From: Turnera subulata
Lineage: Eukaryota > Streptophyta > Magnoliopsida > Malpighiales > Passifloraceae
DNA length: 64,000 nucleotides
Reading direction: 5' to 3'
Assembly (NCBI GenBank): GCA_028386065.3
Contig: JAKUCV010003254.1
Coordinates: forward strand, 1 to 64,000
Below the pieces are notes generated by a model, which saw nothing but the letters and a program-made list of their open reading frames with translations, ran no database searches and was not told where the DNA came from. Positions 10,130 to 19,853 of this stretch are shown here, one piece after another. Made by a program: the position numbers and the translations under genes. How positions within the stretch are numbered: the stretch's first letter is position 1; the number at the start of each line of letters is the position of its first letter.

Positions 10130-10300
10130 GTCTGAAGCTAGCAATTTTAAGCGTTTAAATACACAACCTGAAGCTGAGACCGACTAGAAGTTGACTGATA
10201 GATATTTAATTTATAGCTAGTATGCGCCAGCCAGAAGCTGGTAAATAATTTTTCTAAGTTATCCAGCCTGGAGCTGGCACCGACTTGAAGTTGGTACATG
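10130..10300 (+). repeat. Second mini-hairpin array of the Copia element
   Basis: Includes CCAGC-CAGAA-GCTGG, CCAGC-CTGGA-GCTGG and ACCGAC-TTGAA-GTTGGT, the same constant-loop style as at 8370-8950. It flanks the antisense gene on its upstream side. A matching array is at 28780-28930 in the other copy. Confidence 0.65.
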
Positions 10301-10899
10301 GACATATTGTTTGGCATGACCGATTGGGCCATCCCGGGTAAATAATGATGCACAAAATTTATTTGGTCATTCATTGAAAAGCCAAAAGCCTTTACAATCA
10401 ATGAATTTCCATGTGTTTGTTTGCTGCGAAATTAATAATACGACCCTCCTAAGATGAGAATGGCCTAGTATCACCAGCAAGTTTGAGAATGATTCAGGGA
10501 CATGAATGCGGACTGATAAATCCGTTGTGTTAACCATCTAGGTAATTTTTACAATGCATCGACTAGATGGTCTATTGTGTAACGCAAGTTGGCATTGTGC
10601 GCACTAATTTAATAATTAAGCCACTTGCAGGTATATGTCCCTACTTATGTTACTAGACTATATGTCTAGATAATGCTGGTATATTTCTTCAATGGATAAT
10701 GTATATCATTGGAAATAAACCCAAACAGATCTGGGAGAACATTGACAATTGATTGCAGGACCATTGATAAAATATTATTGTTTTGAGAAAATGGTATTTT
10801 ATATGCAGCAACACTTGAGTGCATCAAGCCAACATGATAAGATCTCCCCACTTAATTGATTAATGGTCACATACTTAGTATTTCCCATCTTCGGACCAT

Positions 10900-12660
10900 C
10901 GGCTATTCAGCATATAATGCTCCACCACAGGATTGTGAAATGGTCCCTTAAAGAAGATTGAGAATCTACATTGGGTATGAATCTCCATAAATTACAAAAG
11001 AATTGAAACCTATGATAGGAGATTGGAGATTTATTTATAGCAAGATCTGTTTATTGATTGATGTTTTTACCCAACATCAGGGGGAGAAAATAAGCAGCTG
11101 GATCAAGAGATTATTGAAATGATTTATCAATATCTAGTTTTTGATCCTCGAATATTGGTATAAACCTGAAGTTCAAAAGATGATTCATTTGCAAAAGATT
11201 AGTAAGTCATTTGCCAAACATATTTATTTGAAAAGTGTGACCAAGTACCAGCTGCAAATGTTTCTGTTTCAAAAGTATGCAAATGAATCCAAATTACTCC
11301 AGAAGCGTAGAATATACTCGGTTCCATAGAAAAAAAAAAATTTCGATAAAGAAAAAGGAGCAAAGATATAAAATGGCCCCATTGAGAAAATAAGGCCTCC
11401 AGTAGAGGTCCAAATTAAATGTCCTCAAGAAGAGGAAAATCGTCCAGAAGAGGTCCCTGACACAATTGATAAAGTTCCGGAAGTAACTCAGGTACCTGAA
11501 ATAGACTGAAAATGATGAGATCTCAATCACAGTGTCAGGAATGAGATGGAACCGACGCAAAATAACCGTCGACGGAATATTTATTTTATATAGCGCTAAA
11601 TAGTTTTTTGAAATAAAATGAGGATCATGAATCTACATCTATTGATGAATGTAGGCGCAGTATGATTGGCTAAATTGAGAAACGTAATTAAGGCTGTGTT
11701 AGAAACACTTGTGAAGCGAGATATTTTCCGGACCTGTTGTCCGTTGTGAAGCAAGATACTATCCGGACCTGTAGTCCGTACACCAAATGGTGTGGAACCA
11801 GTCGATCGAAAATGGGTATTTGTGCGAAAAGAAAATTATAAATAGAGAAATACAAAGCACGGCTCATCGCACAAGTTTTTACCTAAACGACCTGGCATTA
11901 ATTGTGAGGAATTATGCTTCCCTGTGGTGGCTGCAATTATTTTGATAAGTCTGGCAATATATGAAAGGAATTAAAAATGTATCAAATGAATGTTATAACA
12001 GCCTATTTTTACGGATCCATAAGTCATGACATATGCATGAGAATCCCTGAAGGATTCAGGTTGCTTGAAGCAACTAATTCCCGGGAATATACAAAATTAA
12101 ACTAAATTGATTTTCATATGGTTTAAACCAAATTTGGATATGTATAGTATAAATGAGTATACGCATGAATTCATTATCGCTTATGTTGTTTGTTCATATC
12201 TATATGTGAATTTTCATTGTTTTTGTAATTTAAATATTATTGGAACTCCTGAAGAAGCTTCCAAATGCCGTGCTATTTGAATAAATTAGATTGGTCCTAG
12301 AGTACCCTATCAAAGTACAATTTACATTGCTAGTAACATGAAGCCTGAAGCTTATGACTTAAGCCTATTGGCTAGATATAACTTTATTCTTATCTTCGGG
12401 GTACAACAGATGAGGTATTATGTTAATCCTGTAAACCCGAAAAGAATATAGTTGGTCTTTGCAGATGCAGGTCCATTATTGGATCCACAAAAGCACAGAC
12501 AAACATATGCTACAAGTTTACACATGAAATTGCTATATCATTGGGACTACAAAAGCAAGATGGCAAGGAAGGTGCTCCAACAACAAATTATGAAGATAAT
12601 GCTGCCAACGCTGTCCAATTAAAGTAGTGCTGTATCTGTCACCAAATGTCACCAAAAGTT
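10900..12660 (+). pseudogene. Copia pol remnant (integrase C-terminus, RT, RNase H)
   Basis: Many stops and shifts, but Copia landmarks occur in order. Integrase C-terminal region and linker around 10900-11340, including EVQKMIHLQK; a Pro/Glu-rich linker at 11390-11500; RT start near 11806 (PVDRKWVFVRK-like) and KARLIAQ near 11860; a TAYFYGS-like segment with PEGF near 12000-12060; an IIGTPEEA-like stretch near 12235; RNase H words such as FADAGPLLDPQK near 12460 and YEDNAANAVQLK near 12590. Cannot encode enzymes. The parallel remnant in the second copy is at 29500-31430. Confidence 0.75.
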
Positions 12661-12713
12661 GACAAAGACAATTGGCATGCAACGACATCAAGAAATCTAG
12701 AGAGGCCAAAATG

Positions 12714-12721
12714 AGGGGGAG
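12714..12721 (+). other. Upstream polypurine tract of the Copia element
   Basis: AGGGGGAG followed by a conserved non-coding block (CACTGGGTTTTTCTTGGTAA near 12768) that recurs at 31448-31550 in the second copy. Two purine tracts separated by about 130 bp precede the LTR in both. Confidence 0.55.
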
Positions 12722-12844
12722 TAGAATACGCACTGCACTCTTTTTTCCTTCACCAAGTTTTTATCCCACTGGGTTTTTCTTGGTAAGGTTTTTAACGAGG
12801 TAGTTATTCCAAAAGCGTATTCTATCTACAGTACATTGACATTC

Positions 12845-12853
12845 AAGGGGGAG
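12845..12853 (+). other. Polypurine tract of the Copia element
   Basis: AAGGGGGAG directly abuts the 3' LTR and would prime plus-strand DNA synthesis. Confidence 0.8.
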
Positions 12854-13042
12854 TGTTGTAAAATAAACGTGATGTGAATGTCATTTAACTGTAACCCACC
12901 TAACTCATCTGTATTTTCCTATATAATGTGGCTTCTAAACACAAAAAGTGAAATGAATGAAAAACTGAGCAGAGGGATGCTCTCTTCATCTCTACTCCTC
13001 TTCCTTCTCTTTTCTTTCATTAAACACACATAATTTCCAACA
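12854..13042 (+). repeat. 3' LTR of the Copia element
   Basis: 189 bp, matching the 5' LTR except for about five substitutions, followed by the GTTAG duplication at 13043-13047. Confidence 0.9.
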
Positions 13043-13047
13043 GTTAG

Positions 13048-13330
13048 ATATTTATAGAGGGAGGGTTTTGGATAGTCCTAGTCCTAGTCGGACTGGGATA
13101 GCCAACACCACACTTACCCTAAACAAAAAAACCCAGTATTTGAACCCCAAAATTTTATTATTTCTCGGTTCAACCCTTTTGGTTGGACCGATCATGTCCC
13201 TGTTGAACTCTTGATTGACACGTGGCAATTTTTTTCTGCAAAAAAAAAAAAGAAAAGAAAGAAAGAGAACCACATTTATCTCGTAATTTCAGAATTTTTG
13301 CAAACCATTTTTTTATTTTTTTAAGAAATA
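13048..13330 (-). promoter_or_regulatory. Displaced promoter of the DREB2-like gene
   Basis: On the minus strand TATAAATA lies at 13057-13050, ten bases from the Copia target site. If the Copia element is removed, this TATA box would be followed after about 15 bases by the 5' UTR that precedes the ATG at 6746, giving a start site near 6880. Further upstream, CACGTGGC at 13219-13226 is a G-box/ABRE-type element, which fits a stress-regulated gene. The CTAGGACTAGGAC stretch near 13075 also occurs upstream of the DREB2 fragment near 34.1 kb, supporting its assignment. Confidence 0.65.
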
Positions 13331-13892
13331 AAAAGTAATAAACACAAAATGATATGCTTCAATATTACGGCAGCAATAATTAAAAAAAAAAATCAAGCCC
13401 ATCTCCACCCCTACATCACCGGACGTTTCTGGATCCACACAACTCCCCCATTCCTAGCCTATAAAGCACAAGTTGGACACTCCAACACCAAAGCTCAAAT
13501 CTGCAGCAATCCCAAAGTGCAGAACACAACCCCAGCACAAACACAATCATTCAAGCCACGACCACCTCAATACAACCTCCTCCATCAAGCTCTTAAACAC
13601 AAGTCTCACAAGTCTCACTACTCCACTGCTCGGACAAGAACCACCCACAAGTCCAGTACAAGTCTCGCTAATTCCTAATCGCATGTAATCCACATCATTC
13701 TACCCATCCCATCTCTAATCACAAAAACCATGACCATCCGCCAAACAGATTCCCATAAATTAGCAACCCATCTCCAAAAATACCCCAAAATCCCAAAACC
13801 CATAAAAAAGAAACTAACGAAATACAAACTTCCCGATCCCCCACCACCATAGCTGCACTGCATAGACCCAATAATTATTAGCAAAGCCCAAT
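13331..13892. other. Unassigned flanking DNA
   Basis: AT-rich then C-rich DNA between the DREB2 promoter and the Gypsy block. It holds a 109-codon open frame (13349-13678) with no recognisable motif and biased composition, and a TATA-like CTATAAAG near 13459. I see no supported gene. Confidence 0.4.
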
Positions 13893-14383
13893 AGCCAAGA
13901 CATGTTTTCATGAACAGTGCTCGTATCGGACGTGAACATCCTCGAATCACGAAACGTAATGTACGCAACTAACAGTGACGATCACGAGAGCGTCCTGTGT
14001 CCCTCGAAAGAAACGTACCCACTTGTTCGCAGTTTCCGCATAAGCCAAAAACGTCTGTTAAAGCTCGCATCTCTCCACGGTGTCCAAACAGCTATGACCT
14101 CGTCGCACATGCACTCTACTCGAGATACGATCCCATCCATCTGGCCTCAACGGTCACGGATGCAAGTGATAAAAGATGCAAGAAAAATATAGCAAGACCA
14201 TGGAAAGAAAAGACAAGGTAGCCAGAGCGAAAGAAAATCAAGAGATGGAAAAAAAGGCTGTAAATCTCTGGCATTGTAGTCCGAAAAATGCGTAAAGTAA
14301 CAGAGTATTAAATAAAGCAACGGTGAAATTCAAAAAGCAAAATCTTTGAAAATCAAAAACGGTAATCACGCTCCTCATATGAG

Positions 14384-14391
14384 TATAAAAG
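14384..14391 (+). promoter_or_regulatory. TATA box of ORF227, Gypsy copy A
   Basis: TATAAAAG 119 nt before the ATG at 14503. The leader between them is A/C-rich, U-poor and contains a duplicated AACGCTCAGAAA word. Confidence 0.6.
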
Positions 14392-14502
14392 AAGGAGCGG
14401 TGATGTGTAAATCATCAAAAGCATTTAAAAAGCAACAAAACGCTCAGAAAGAAAACAAAACCCAAACGCTCAGAAAAACAAAATACCCGCTTCCAAAACA
14501 CG

Positions 14503-15186
14503 ATGCCTGCTCCTTCATCAGTCTTCTTCGTCGAAGGTGCCAACCTTGGCAGAAGGGATCGTCTAGCCTACAGCGTGGTCAACGAGCGTGCTGAAGAACT
14601 ACCGAACGAGCTTGGAAGAATGCCGCGCTTGGTCTTCGTCGACGAACTCTACTCGTCACGGTTCTTCGTCACTCCAATGGAAGAGGTGTTCTTCCTAGAG
14701 GACCGTGGCACTCTGAGGACCTCCTACTACGGATCGGCAAACTCCATCATGTTCTTCATCTCCGAAAGGCTTCAGGAGTTCAACCTGGAGTCCACTTGCC
14801 ACTTCCTGGAGCAAGGTACCTACTACCAGCTCTCGATGACGGCCCAGAGCATGCCCAGAGTCACTCGTCTGCCCGTAACTTAGCCCAAGGCTCGACTACT
14901 GGTGTGGAACTGCAGAGGAGTCGCAAGGCGTTCCCAGGAGTTCTCGCGTACTCTGAGGGACCTGAAGAACCAGTACAAACCAAACATGGTTCTTCTGACG
15001 GAGACCCAGTGGCAACCTCAAGACGATCACGGTCTGATCCCACTCTGGTTCCCTCAAGCAAACCGGTTCGAGCTTCCTGGTCAGGACGGCAGAGGCGGCA
15101 TGTGGTTCTCGTGGAGCGACAGTATCCAAGTCAACATCAACAACGACCCAACCAGCTTCAGGGTCAATGTCGTTCCAAGGCGTTAA
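14503..15186 (+). pseudogene. ORF227 family, Gypsy copy A (one premature stop)
   Basis: Same 684-nt frame as the intact gene at 19854-20537, starting MPAPSSVFFVEGANLGRR, with few differences. A TAG at 14881-14883 replaces the Trp codon just before the PKARLLVWNCRG stretch, so only the first 126 residues would be made. Promoter and A/C-rich leader are kept. It reads opposite to the Gypsy LTRs. Recent duplication, then a single disabling change. Confidence 0.85.
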
Positions 15187-15485
15187 ATGTATTTTCTTTT
15201 TATTTTATAAAATATCAATGTAATGTTTCTGTTTATATTCTCAATATTAGCAATATTAATAATATTTATGTTTGTAATGAAAATATCAGTATTATCAATA
15301 ATATTTATATTTCCACTTATTTATGGCATCATTTACCTCATATGTGTATGTTCTGTGACAGTTGGCGTCCCTTGACTGGATCCATAATGCACTAACTAAT
15401 ATGATATAAAATAATAAACAACTGGAGCGAACTATGCAAACAAGACAACAAACACACAAAGACTGCCCAACAAGACCTAACGCCC

Positions 15486-15497
15486 GCTCCGCTACCA
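15486..15497 (-). other. Primer-binding site (copy A)
   Basis: Minus-strand TGGTAGCGGAGC three bases after the LTR A end, a variant of the initiator-Met-tRNA site TGGTATCAGAGC. The same word follows the LTRs of the chromovirus at 44627 and 45199. Confidence 0.7.
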
Positions 15498-16097
15498 AAA
15501 TGAAGCGCCCCGACCCGTATTTACCGTACACAGTAAACACGTGCCGGAACTGTGACGACCCAACCAAATAAAGACCAGCATACAGTGTAATCAACAGATA
15601 ACTGGGCTCAACAGCCCATAATAGGAAAACATCACAAATATCAAAACTGGCCCAATGGCCCAATAATAGTAATAACATGCACAGCGGAAGACTTATGAAA
15701 CTCACATAAACACTGTATGCATAGATGCAAACTATGGATCCAAGTCCTGTCCAAGGGATAACGCTGCAGCCTGTCTGGAATGCACCCAACCTGTACAATA
15801 AACAACTCATCCTACGGGATGAAAGCCCGCAGGTGAGGGGTGAGTCCGAAGTGCTCACCGACGAAGGAAAGACAATCAATATGAACACTAAAATTACTCA
15901 AGGTCCAAAAACAAGCAAAAACCGCCAAATACATACCAAACCGAAAGACTGGACCCAAAACCCGGTCCAAGACCAAAAAGACTCAAATAAAATCCAATTA
16001 TCCAATTTTATCTTTTCCGAGCCCCGTCACGGATAAGCTAGAGGTCAGACCTGGTTATCAACACATTCCGGGTGCCAGACCAAATCCAGAGAACCCA

Positions 16098-16510
16098 GGG
16101 ATCGACATCCCAAAAATACGAACCCAGGGATAGACATCCCAAAAATATTCATAGGATAGACATCCCAAGCATAGACATGCTTATCAGAGTAACTCAGGTC
16201 ACGGCCATCACGAAACAGTCTTAAACCATCGAGTCGTACCACTACCTATCACGTGACAATTATATTATCGTCGTCAAAATCAAATCACAGGGATCGACAT
16301 CCCTAATCAGGATACCGGGATAGACATCCCTATCCAAAACCCAAGGATCGACATCCTTATCACAATTTATTATTAATCCATTTTATACTTTGAACCAAAG
16401 ACACAGAAAATCAACACGGGGATAAACATCCCAAAACCAAATCATGGGGATAAACATCCCAAAACCAAATCATGATACTGGGATAAACATCCCAAAATCA
16501 ACCACAACAA
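16098..16510. repeat. Hairpin array GGGAT-nnnn-ATCCC in LTR A
   Basis: About ten units such as GGGATCGACATCCC (16098-16111, 16290-16303) and GGGATAGACATCCC (16127-16140), later GGGATAAACATCCC, irregularly spaced by 13-110 bp. Each has a 5-bp stem and a 4-nt loop. Confidence 0.8.
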
Positions 16511-17819
16511 ATGCAACAACTAAAAGTGCAACAATCATCAAACACAACAACCGAGTAATATAGGCACATATCGAAGGAAATCCATCCTCACCTTGGCCGA
16601 TTACTCAACTCCGGAAATAATGACCGGTCTGACGCCGGTTCCTCGGGAAACTGCCCGATATCCAAACCTATACATCAAAACGACACATACTCACATAAAT
16701 GCACATAATCGGTATACTATGATGCCAACACTACGAAATTACCCATCCCGATTACTTATCCTTTATTTCCATCTTTTACCGAAAATATTAACCATACGTA
16801 TTTCCGAATATAATTTCGGTACCATACTTTAATTAAAACTCTTTTTCAAAATATTTTCATAAAATAACTATAATTTTCCAAAATTATATTATCCATAATT
16901 TTTCCAGAAAATAACAACCTATTTATAATTTTCAGAAAATATTTATATAATATTTATCTTTTCTAAATATATATAGTAATAATATTTTCCAACACAAAAT
17001 ATAATTAACTTTAATTTCTAAAATACATATTTATATACATATACCATAATCATAATTTTCCAGACGAAATAATATACATACTAAATTCCCAGAAATTATT
17101 TTCAAGGTATAAATATATTTTTTCCAAATAATATTAGTTTTTTCCAAAACATAACTTAACTATTTATAAAGTAACTATATTTATATTTTCCTAAAAATAC
17201 CAGAATTATATTGTCCATAATTTTCTGAAAATAAATATATATTTTTTTTCAAAATTAATTTCCAGAATATAGATTAATATATATATATATATGTATAATT
17301 TGTTTTTTTTTAAAATGGACTGGGCCGTGAATAGTGCCGGCCCAGACCAAGGCAACAGCCCAGCACAGGCCTGCCAAGGTCGGCCCAGCACACACAGCCC
17401 AAGCCCAGCAACACAAAACCCAACCCAACAACAGAGATCCAAGGCGCGACCCGACCAGAAGATACGGGTCAGACGCGGGTCTCACCTCGGGTTCGGCGAT
17501 GGCGGCGCGACGACAACGAGGCACGGGAGCAGAGGGGCGGCACGGCAAGCGGCATGAAGCGAGCGGCAGAGACAGGTGCTGGTGTGGAGGCGGCGGCGTC
17601 GGCGTGTGGCGGCAGGCGTGAGGGAACTGGATCCGTCGGGTCGCACGACGGGTCAACACTCGCCGGCTGCACGTCAGGTGGCGGATGGCGACGGGGGAGG
17701 CGGTGTTGAGAAGGCGACTCCATGGGGAAGAGGTGGATGGCGGCAGTGCAGCGAGAAAACGGCCGGAACTCGTCGCCACGCACAGTGACGGTGGCGTCTA
17801 GGGTGACGTACTATTCCCT

Positions 17820-18120
17820 TCTTTTTTTTTCCCGGTTTTCCCTTTTTTCCATTTTTTCTTCTTTTCTGTAATTCTCTATATTTTCTTTTCTTTCTTCTAT
17901 TTTCTTCATTTTTTCTTCCTCTGATTTTCTTTTCCCGAATTTCTTTCTCTTTTTTTTCTTTTTTTTCCACTCTCTCTGTTTTCTTTTTTTTTCTCTATTT
18001 TTTCTGTTTTTTTATTTCTTTTCTGTTTTTTTTCCTTTTTTTTTCTTTTTCTCTCTTTTTTTCTCTTCTCCTCTCTTTTTTTTTCTCTTCTCCTCTCTTT
18101 TTTTTTCTCTTCTCTTCTTC
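17820..18120. repeat. Long pyrimidine (plus) / purine (minus) tract
   Basis: Roughly 300 bp almost only C and T on the plus strand, just downstream (in LTR direction) of the LTR TATA box; repeated in LTR B at 23530-23910. Confidence 0.8.
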
Positions 18121-18466
18121 CTTTCTCTGCTTCTTCACCGGTTTCCTTCCTTTATATAAACTGTATTATTACTGTTAATCATGTGAAACAATAATGCAGG
18201 CGGGTCCAATCCGGACCAGAAAATAACTGATACCCCCTTAGTTATTTTCCGGTGTGATTTTCTGAGAAATTCCGAAACCCGAAAAATACCAACTTAGTTC
18301 CGAAAAATCCACGGGAAAATCACGAGCGCGGGAAAACTCTAGGTTTCGAAAAAACGACTCCCGATTTACCTTGAATTAATTACCCAAGATTAATTCAACA
18401 GTAAATCACGGTAAAAAGACTTCTACAGTCCCGATAAAAATTAAAAATTTTACCCGGGCTGTTACA

Positions 18467-18479
18467 GTCTACCCACCTT
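18467..18479 (-). other. Polypurine tract of the Gypsy element
   Basis: Minus-strand AAGGTGGGTAGAC abutting LTR A, preceded by the chromovirus-type GGGACGAAATTC block. Confidence 0.7.
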
Positions 18480-18610
18480 AAAAAGAATTTCGTCCCAGAA
18501 ATTCCGTTTTATCCGTGGGTCCTACCACGATAAGATTCTGGCACACTTTGCCAGGTGTCCAACCTCAACATGAGATACCGCTTACACCCTTAAGCGACAT
18601 CTCATCCGCT

Positions 18611-18618
18611 TATAAATA
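18611..18618 (+). promoter_or_regulatory. TATA box of the small basic-protein gene
   Basis: TATAAATA 41 nt before the ATG at 18652. The spacing places the start site at about 18640, which is why the in-frame ATG at 18628 is not chosen. Confidence 0.6.
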
Positions 18619-18651
18619 CCAAACCTCATGACTGGCAACTCACACACAGTC

Positions 18652-19029
18652 ATGGACTCTCCACTGAGATCAAGAACGACCTCCGACTCCGAAAACAACA
18701 GCTACATCGGCGGCACTGCCTTTCCGACAAGCTCCGATGAAGAGCCTCCAAAGAAACGGTTCAAGACGAACATCGTCGGCCTGAAGGAGCACATGGTTGT
18801 TTCCCCAAAACGACGGAAGAAACGTGCCAGTAAGAAGGCTGAAGATCGTAAGGGCAAGGCGGTAGCTGAGAGCAGCACTCCGCAACAGAAGCTGACACAA
18901 CTGAACGTCTCGCTGAGGAAGTTCAGCTCGGCGGTGGCGCAAATCGAACTGGCGTGTGCGGAGCTGTTCCCACACATGAAAAATGTACGAAAACTTGTAA
19001 AAGATCTTGAGAAGCAAGTAGCTCCGTAG
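18652..19029 (+). CDS. Small Lys/Arg-rich protein with coiled-coil-like tail (unknown), antisense in the Gypsy element
   Basis: 125 codons from MDSPLRSRTTSDSENN (an in-frame ATG lies 24 nt upstream but sits too close to the TATA box). The N-terminus is Ser/acid-rich. Residues about 35-75 have two basic clusters, PPKKRFK and SPKRRKKRASKKAEDRKGK, a strong candidate nuclear localisation signal. The last 45 residues form a likely amphipathic helix (LTQLNVSLRKFSSAV... VRKLVKDLEKQV). A TATA box precedes it and AATAAA follows 32 nt after the stop, so it is a complete transcription unit opposite to the LTRs. I do not recognise the family. It is not gag or pol. It could bind nucleic acid or help nuclear import, but that is a guess. 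Confidence 0.6.
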   Translation: MDSPLRSRTTSDSENNSYIGGTAFPTSSDEEPPKKRFKTNIVGLKEHMVVSPKRRKKRASKKAEDRKGKAVAESSTPQQKLTQLNVSLRKFSSAVAQIELACAELFPHMKNVRKLVKDLEKQVAP

Positions 19030-19061
19030 AGTACTCCTTCTCCTGTTGTAAACCTTTATAA

Positions 19062-19067
19062 AATAAA
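19062..19067 (+). terminator. Poly(A) signal of the small basic-protein gene
   Basis: AATAAA within an AT-rich run, 32 nt beyond the stop codon. Confidence 0.55.
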
Positions 19068-19734
19068 TAAAATAAGCTTTCTCTTTTTAAATCAAAACTC
19101 TCTTATGTTATAAAATCTTATGTTAAATGGAAAATAATAAAATATCTCAAAGCAAAATAAAAATCAACTATAAGAATATAAAATCAAATTTAAAGAAACT
19201 AAAAACAAAACTCGCTTAACAGAATCAAAACAAAAAGAAATTAAAACCAAGACATGTTTTCATGAACGGTGCTCGTATCGGACGTGAACATCCTCGAATC
19301 ACGAAACGTAATGTACGCAACTAACAGTGACGATCACGAGAGCGTCCTGTGTCCCTCGAAAGAAACATACCCACTTGTTCGCAGTTTCCGCATAAGCCAA
19401 AAACGTCTGTCAAAGCTCGCATCTCTCCACGGTGTCCAAACAGCTATGACCTCGTCGCACATGCACTCTACTCGAGATACGGTCCCATCCATCTGGCCTC
19501 AACGGTCACGGATGCAAGTGATAAAAGATGCAAGAAAAATATAGCAAGACCATGGAAAGAAAAGACAAGGTAGCCAGAGCGAAAGAAAATCAAGAGATGG
19601 AAAAAAGGCTGTAAATCTCTGGCGTTGTAGTCCGAAAAACGCGTAAAGTAACAGAGTATTAAATAAAGCAACGGTGAAATTCAAAAAGCAAAATCTTTGA
19701 AAATTAAAAACGGTAATCACGCTCCTCATATGAG

Positions 19735-19742
19735 TATAAAAG
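19735..19742 (+). promoter_or_regulatory. TATA box of the intact ORF227 gene
   Basis: TATAAAAG followed by GAAGGAGCGG, 119 nt before the ATG. The leader is rich in A and C (ACAAAACCCAAACGCTCAG) with a duplicated CGCTCAGAAA-type word, apparently poorly structured. Confidence 0.6.
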
Positions 19743-19853
19743 AAGGAGCGGTGATGTGTAAATCATCAAAAGCATTTAAAAAGCAACAAAAAGCTCAGAA
19801 AGAAAACAAAACCCAAACGCTCAGAAAAACAAAATACCCGCTTCCAAAACACG

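Larger units (their letters stand above)
6898..13042 (+). mobile_element. Complete Copia-type LTR retrotransposon, 6145 bp, decayed
   Basis: Two 189-bp LTRs (6898-7086 and 12854-13042) start TGTTGTAAAAT and end TTTCCAACA, differ by only a few bases, and are bracketed by GTTAG duplications. A polypurine tract (12845-12853) precedes the right LTR. The element is plus-oriented: degenerate integrase, reverse transcriptase and RNase H remnants read on the plus strand from about 10900 to 12660 in the Copia order INT-RT-RH. No gag is recognisable. Instead, 7087-10300 holds a GC-rich leader, hairpin arrays and an antisense 227-codon frame with its own TATA box. Low LTR divergence with strongly decayed pol suggests it moved recently as a non-autonomous copy. 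Confidence 0.9.
13893..15500 (-). mobile_element. Truncated internal region of the Gypsy element
   Basis: Nearly identical to 19247-20851 but lacks the part with the small basic-protein gene, the polypurine tract and the LTR that should follow. Contains the stop-bearing ORF227 copy on the plus strand. Confidence 0.75.
15501..18466 (-). repeat. LTR A of the Gypsy arrangement
   Basis: 2966 bp, minus-strand TGTAACAGCCCGGG to GGGGCGCTTCA. In transcription order: TATATAAA near 18150, a roughly 300-nt purine-only leader (complement of the CT tract 17820-18120), a GC-rich block (17330-17800), AT-rich DNA (16740-17320), a GGGAT-nnnn-ATCCC hairpin array (16098-16510) and the U3/R/U5 end at 15501. No coding. 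Confidence 0.8.

Noticed and set aside
13349..13678. 109-codon plus-strand frame with a TATA-like word
   Set aside because: C/A-rich composition, Thr/His/Lys-biased product, no homologue recognised; not enough to call a gene.
15295..15888. 197-codon minus-strand frame (and 20646-21239 in the other copy)
   Set aside because: Crosses the LTR/internal border and the PBS; hydrophobic composition from AT-rich DNA. Conservation is explained by recent duplication of the whole element.
17255..17788. Pro/Ser/Arg-rich frames in the GC-rich part of the Gypsy LTRs (also 22896-23570)
   Set aside because: Present on both strands and in several frames at once, which indicates base composition rather than coding.
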